IMG/VR virus record: IMGVR_UViG_3300034106_000032
Span: 1-24,243 of that record
Strand: one strand, 5' to 3'
Length of the DNA stretch: 24,243 bases
DNA from: a virus
The notes under the pieces were generated by a model. That model saw nothing but the letters and a program-made list of their open reading frames with translations. It did no database searches and had not been told where the DNA came from. Both the position numbers and the translations under genes were made by a program. Shown piece after piece: positions 21,260 through 24,243 of this stretch (positions are counted from its first letter, which is position 1; the number at the start of each line of letters is the position of its first letter).

Positions 21260-22921
21260 ATGGCAGATTTTTCAGTTAACCCTATTGCACAAAACCTAAA
21301 ACCACCTACGCCTATGTCGTTGGGTGAAATGCTTAACATTGCCCGTGGCGCACAAGAATATCAACAAGCGCAAAAATTAAATCCTTTGGCGGTTCAGCAG
21401 CAACAGCAACAATTGCAAACACAGCAACAACAATTGCGAGCATTGCAACAAACTTATGAGCAAGCGCAACAGATGAATCCTGAATTGTTGCAACAAGCAC
21501 AGCAAACAACAAGTTCAGGCGCAATTGCTTTAGAAGTTGAAAAACAAAAAGAACTTGAACGCAAGAATATGCAGACATTCTTTGCTGACCCAAATAATTT
21601 TCAAACCAATGGTCGGATTGATATAGATAAGATTAATTCTGCTGTGCCAAAAATTGCGCCTTTAACTGGTTCAGAGTACATCAACAAATACACCACACTA
21701 GGCACAGCGCAAACAGAAGCTATCAAAGCCAAACAAGGATTGACCAAAGATCAACGATCAATGATTGGTCAAAGACTTGGTGTTTTGGGCAGAATGGGCA
21801 TTCAAGACAAAAAACCTTACATCAATGAAATGGAATTGATGAAAAAGGAAAACCCAGACAATCCTGATTTGCATCGACTGCTTGATGCCTACTTGACCAC
21901 ATGGAATGAAGGAATGGAATCTGGCCCTGATTTGCCGGGAAAAGTAATGGCAGGCGTAGCAACTTTAATGACTCCAGCAGAACAACAAGAAAAGTTTGCG
22001 TCTCAAGTTTCTATGGATGAAAAAGGTCGAGTGTTAACAACAACTCCAAGCATTATTGGCGGCAAACCGACTGTTGAAGTTAGCATTCCTCAAGGTTTGC
22101 AATCTCCAACGTCACAAGGCGGCGCTGGCGGCGCTGGCGGCGCTGGTGGAACGGCTGGTTCTGAAGTTGCCCCCGGCATTCGTTTACCTTACCCCGTAAG
22201 ACGGTCAGACGTCCCCTATACAGAAATGCCAACTGAAAACAAAGATCAAACATCTGGTTATGAATTTAGAAATAATTTGGTCAATGCTCAAAGTAACTTA
22301 GCCACAAAGCGCCGCAATGTTGAAGAAGTAATTAATCAGGCTAATAAAATTAGTGAATCGTTGGTTGTGCCTAATTTCTTGGCTCAGTTTGGTTTTTCAA
22401 AAGGCGGCGCACCAGAAAAAATGGAACGTGCTGTTCGTCAGTTTTTTGGAAGCGAACAATACGATTTGCTTGCTAAAGACTTGGCAAGAATGGCAATTGA
22501 CAATTCCCAAGCAATGGGAAATGTTGGGGGTACTGTTGCTGGATTAGACATGGCTTCGGTTGCAAACGGCACAATTAAAGTTACGCCTGATGTGTTGGTA
22601 AAAATTGCCCGTAGGGTGCAAGCTGATCAAACAAACATTGATATGCAAGCAAGTGCTGCACAGCAATTTGGTTCAAGATTTGGCGACAACAACATGAAAG
22701 CATTTCAGCAAGCATGGAATGCAAATTCAAGAGATACCAAAATCTTTGAAGCCATAAATATTTTGGAAACAGAATCTGACCCTAAAAAGATGGAAAACAA
22801 ATTTAAAGAATTATTTCCATCTGAGAAAAAACGCAAAACAATTCTCAAGCAATACAAAAACTTAAAAAGCATGGCGGCCACAGGTTTGCCAGTAGAACCA
22901 CTTGGCCCAGAGGATTTTTAA
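21260..22921 (+). CDS. Ejection protein (position of P22 gp20), Gln-rich coiled coil
   Basis: A 553-residue protein. The start (FSVNPIAQNLKPPTPMSLGE) is followed by a Gln-rich coiled coil at about 30-100. A globular helical part follows from 105 to 265 (SEYINKYTTLGTAQTEAIKA, HRLLDAYLTTWNEGMESGPD). A Gly/Ala linker lies at 287-297, made by a tandem DNA repeat. Another helical domain begins at about 325 (GYEFRNNLVNAQSNLATKRR) and continues to a Lys-rich end. P22 gp20 is 471 residues and also helical. I find no sequence motif proving homology; the call rests on place between gp7-like and gp16-like genes, helical Gln-rich composition and size. It would be packaged and expelled with the DNA. AAGGATAAAAA precedes the ATG. 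Confidence 0.72.
   Translation: MADFSVNPIAQNLKPPTPMSLGEMLNIARGAQEYQQAQKLNPLAVQQQQQQLQTQQQQLRALQQTYEQAQQMNPELLQQAQQTTSSGAIALEVEKQKELERKNMQTFFADPNNFQTNGRIDIDKINSAVPKIAPLTGSEYINKYTTLGTAQTEAIKAKQGLTKDQRSMIGQRLGVLGRMGIQDKKPYINEMELMKKENPDNPDLHRLLDAYLTTWNEGMESGPDLPGKVMAGVATLMTPAEQQEKFASQVSMDEKGRVLTTTPSIIGGKPTVEVSIPQGLQSPTSQGGAGGAGGAGGTAGSEVAPGIRLPYPVRRSDVPYTEMPTENKDQTSGYEFRNNLVNAQSNLATKRRNVEEVINQANKISESLVVPNFLAQFGFSKGGAPEKMERAVRQFFGSEQYDLLAKDLARMAIDNSQAMGNVGGTVAGLDMASVANGTIKVTPDVLVKIARRVQADQTNIDMQASAAQQFGSRFGDNNMKAFQQAWNANSRDTKIFEAINILETESDPKKMENKFKELFPSEKKRKTILKQYKNLKSMAATGLPVEPLGPEDF
22118..22150 (+). repeat. Tandem 9-base repeat in the gp20-position gene
   Basis: GGCGGCGCT occurs three times in a row (22118-22144), followed by GGTGGA. 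It encodes an in-frame Gly-Gly-Ala linker. Being a multiple of three, it can expand or shrink without breaking the frame. The surroundings are much less GC-rich. Confidence 0.85.
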
Positions 22922-24243
22922 ATGGATGCCTTAGAAAAATTCCTTGGAGGTGGTCAAGCTGTTGCTGAGCCGCCTAAGAAATCAGGTGGTCAAATTCCAT
23001 CAGATGCACAAGCCAAGCGCGAACAAATTGCATTGGCAATGATTAAAGAAGAATTGCGGAAAAACCAAGAATTGGCAGCACAGGGCAATAAAGAAGCGCA
23101 AATAAATGTTGCTGCATTAAAACGTGAAATTGCCCGTTTTGAAAAAAAATTACCAGCGGCAGCAAAAGCCGCCCCTGCCGCCCCTGTTGCCCAAGCTACC
23201 ACATCTGATCCGCTAGAGGCGTTCTTGTCTGGTAAGCCTGCGCCCGCAGCACAACCAGTAGCGCAACCAGCAGCGCAGTCAACAACACAACCAGCGGCAG
23301 TTTCTGGGTCTAATCGTTATCAAGGTTACTCTGCTGCTGAAGAACAAAAAGCTGGCAAGGTCAAACAAAAAGTTCCAATGGTGCGGCAGATTCTGACTAA
23401 TGCATTGACAATGGCAACGCCAATGGTGCAACCTAAATCACCTGATTTGGCGCAAAGAATTGCTGGCGCTGTTGATACTATTTATGAGGTTTTGCCTACT
23501 GCTTATGGTGCGGTGCAACAAGCTATTGTGCGCCCATTCACTACGCCTGCAAAAGCTGAAGAATTAGGCAAACAAGCTGGTCAATTTATGTTTCCAAGCC
23601 AACCTTTAGGTAAGGTTTTTGGTATCACAGGCAAAGAATCCTATCAGCAACCATTGGGTGGTGTGACTGAACCTATTGCTGAACAAATTAACAAAATGTT
23701 TAATGCAATGGGCATGACCCCAGAACAGATTTCAGAAACATTAAAGTCAAAATTTAATGTGACTTTACCGCCAGAAGACATAAGAAACATGGTGGTCATT
23801 GGATCAGCAGCCGTACCGCAAGCACTTAAAGAAGTCAAAAGCGCCGCGCAACCTTTGCGTGAAATAGCAAAAGATTTGGAAATTGTGCGTTCTGATACTA
23901 ATTTAAACAAACCTGTTAAAAGTGGCGGTTTAACATCAGAACAATTGCAAGCGCAATTCGAAGCTAGGGGCGGCAATTTAAAACAAAATGCCGAGCAGTT
24001 GAATCAAAACTATGAACAACAACGGGCAAGCACAACTGAAGCTCAGTCGGTTCAACAACCAATTTTAGACACAAATGGGCAAGTGATTGGACAAGCTGAC
24101 CTTGGTACGGCAAAACCAACACGCCCAAATTCTGAATTTAAGCCTGTTGAATATGCTGAAAATGGTTTGCCATTAGATGAACAGTTTGCAAGAGCAAAAG
24201 CTATGCAGCGGGTCTTAGGTGAAGACCATGCGGCTGATCTTGC
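22922..24243 (+). CDS. Large ejection protein, N-terminal 440 residues (position of P22 gp16; runs past window end)
   Basis: ATG at 22922 follows the previous TAA directly, and the frame stays open for 440 codons to the window edge. The N-terminus (MDALEKFLGGGQA) is followed by a charged helix (residues 30-78), an Ala/Pro/Gln-rich flexible stretch (79-128) and helical regions, including an amphipathic, fairly hydrophobic segment at about 150-205 (VRQILTNALTMATP, VDTIYEVLPTAYGAVQQAIV). The end (NGLPLDEQFARAKAMQRVLG followed by EDHAADL) is a pattern I associate with very large phage internal proteins. Position third in the ejection set suggests the role of P22 gp16, which enters the host envelope and helps DNA pass. 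Homology is not proven, and the catalytic or membrane parts, if any, may lie beyond the window. Confidence 0.75.
   Translation, partial: MDALEKFLGGGQAVAEPPKKSGGQIPSDAQAKREQIALAMIKEELRKNQELAAQGNKEAQINVAALKREIARFEKKLPAAAKAAPAAPVAQATTSDPLEAFLSGKPAPAAQPVAQPAAQSTTQPAAVSGSNRYQGYSAAEEQKAGKVKQKVPMVRQILTNALTMATPMVQPKSPDLAQRIAGAVDTIYEVLPTAYGAVQQAIVRPFTTPAKAEELGKQAGQFMFPSQPLGKVFGITGKESYQQPLGGVTEPIAEQINKMFNAMGMTPEQISETLKSKFNVTLPPEDIRNMVVIGSAAVPQALKEVKSAAQPLREIAKDLEIVRSDTNLNKPVKSGGLTSEQLQAQFEARGGNLKQNAEQLNQNYEQQRASTTEAQSVQQPILDTNGQVIGQADLGTAKPTRPNSEFKPVEYAENGLPLDEQFARAKAMQRVLGEDHAADL

Noticed and set aside
21397-21500. CAA/CAG-rich stretch considered as a microsatellite or CRISPR-like repeat
   Set aside because: It is coding DNA for a Gln-rich coiled coil with irregular units and no spacer pattern.
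1-24243. tRNA genes, CRISPR arrays, insertion sequences, integrase or attachment sites
   Set aside because: No gap is long enough for a tRNA with visible cloverleaf, no regular repeat-spacer pattern was seen, and no transposase or integrase motif occurs. Nothing shows whether the phage is temperate.

Overview
This window looks like about 24 kb of a tailed double-stranded DNA phage, short-tailed and P22-like in its structural genes. Every gene I can support lies on the + strand. They are tightly packed, many joined by ATGA, TAATG or TGATG stop/start overlaps, and no gene-free stretch exceeds about 95 bases. The strongest evidence for a P22-type virion is the gene order: Sf6-like small terminase, large terminase, P22-type portal of 731 residues, scaffold of 301, P22-type coat of 415, gp4-like and gp10-like tail accessory factors, then three ejection proteins in the places of gp7, gp20 and gp16. 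The host must be Gram-negative. A freshwater betaproteobacterium of the Burkholderiales is my guess from the general feel of the proteins and is inference only.

Layout. Bases 1-1487 are the end of a nucleic-acid module: the 3' end of a C5-cytosine methyltransferase, a small basic protein, a VRR-NUC nuclease, a conserved small protein, a zinc-ribbon protein and an HNH-like nuclease, closed by a strong terminator at 1487-1515. Bases 1530-4061 hold small genes, including a GroES-like co-chaperonin, several short phage proteins and a beta-rich probable virion protein. Bases 4062-5000 encode a protein with an ADP-ribosyltransferase fold of the polyvalent type, joined to the terminase genes. Bases 4997-11155 are packaging and head genes. 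Bases 11216-16026 hold two small beta-rich proteins, a 1090-residue fibre-like protein and its small downstream partners. Bases 16030-20487 hold the gp4-like and gp10-like neck proteins, split by an HNH homing-endonuclease gene, followed by two small genes. Bases 20489 to the end hold the ejection proteins, the last cut by the window edge.

How it fits together. TerS and TerL package DNA through the portal into a scaffolded coat shell. A phage GroES may help the host GroEL fold the coat. The gp4-like and gp10-like proteins close the portal and the fibre binds the cell. The gp7/20/16-like proteins are thought to be ejected ahead of the DNA.

Most interesting points. (1) The same beta-rich, Thr/Gly-rich module is inserted once in the gp4-like protein and about four times in the gp10-like protein. 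(2) A polyvalent ADP-ribosyltransferase sits beside the terminase. (3) The phage carries its own co-chaperonin. (4) A free-standing HNH gene sits exactly between gp4 and gp10. (5) The first 150 bases read as a plausible methyltransferase C-terminus in two frames. All family names come from motif recognition by eye; no search was run.
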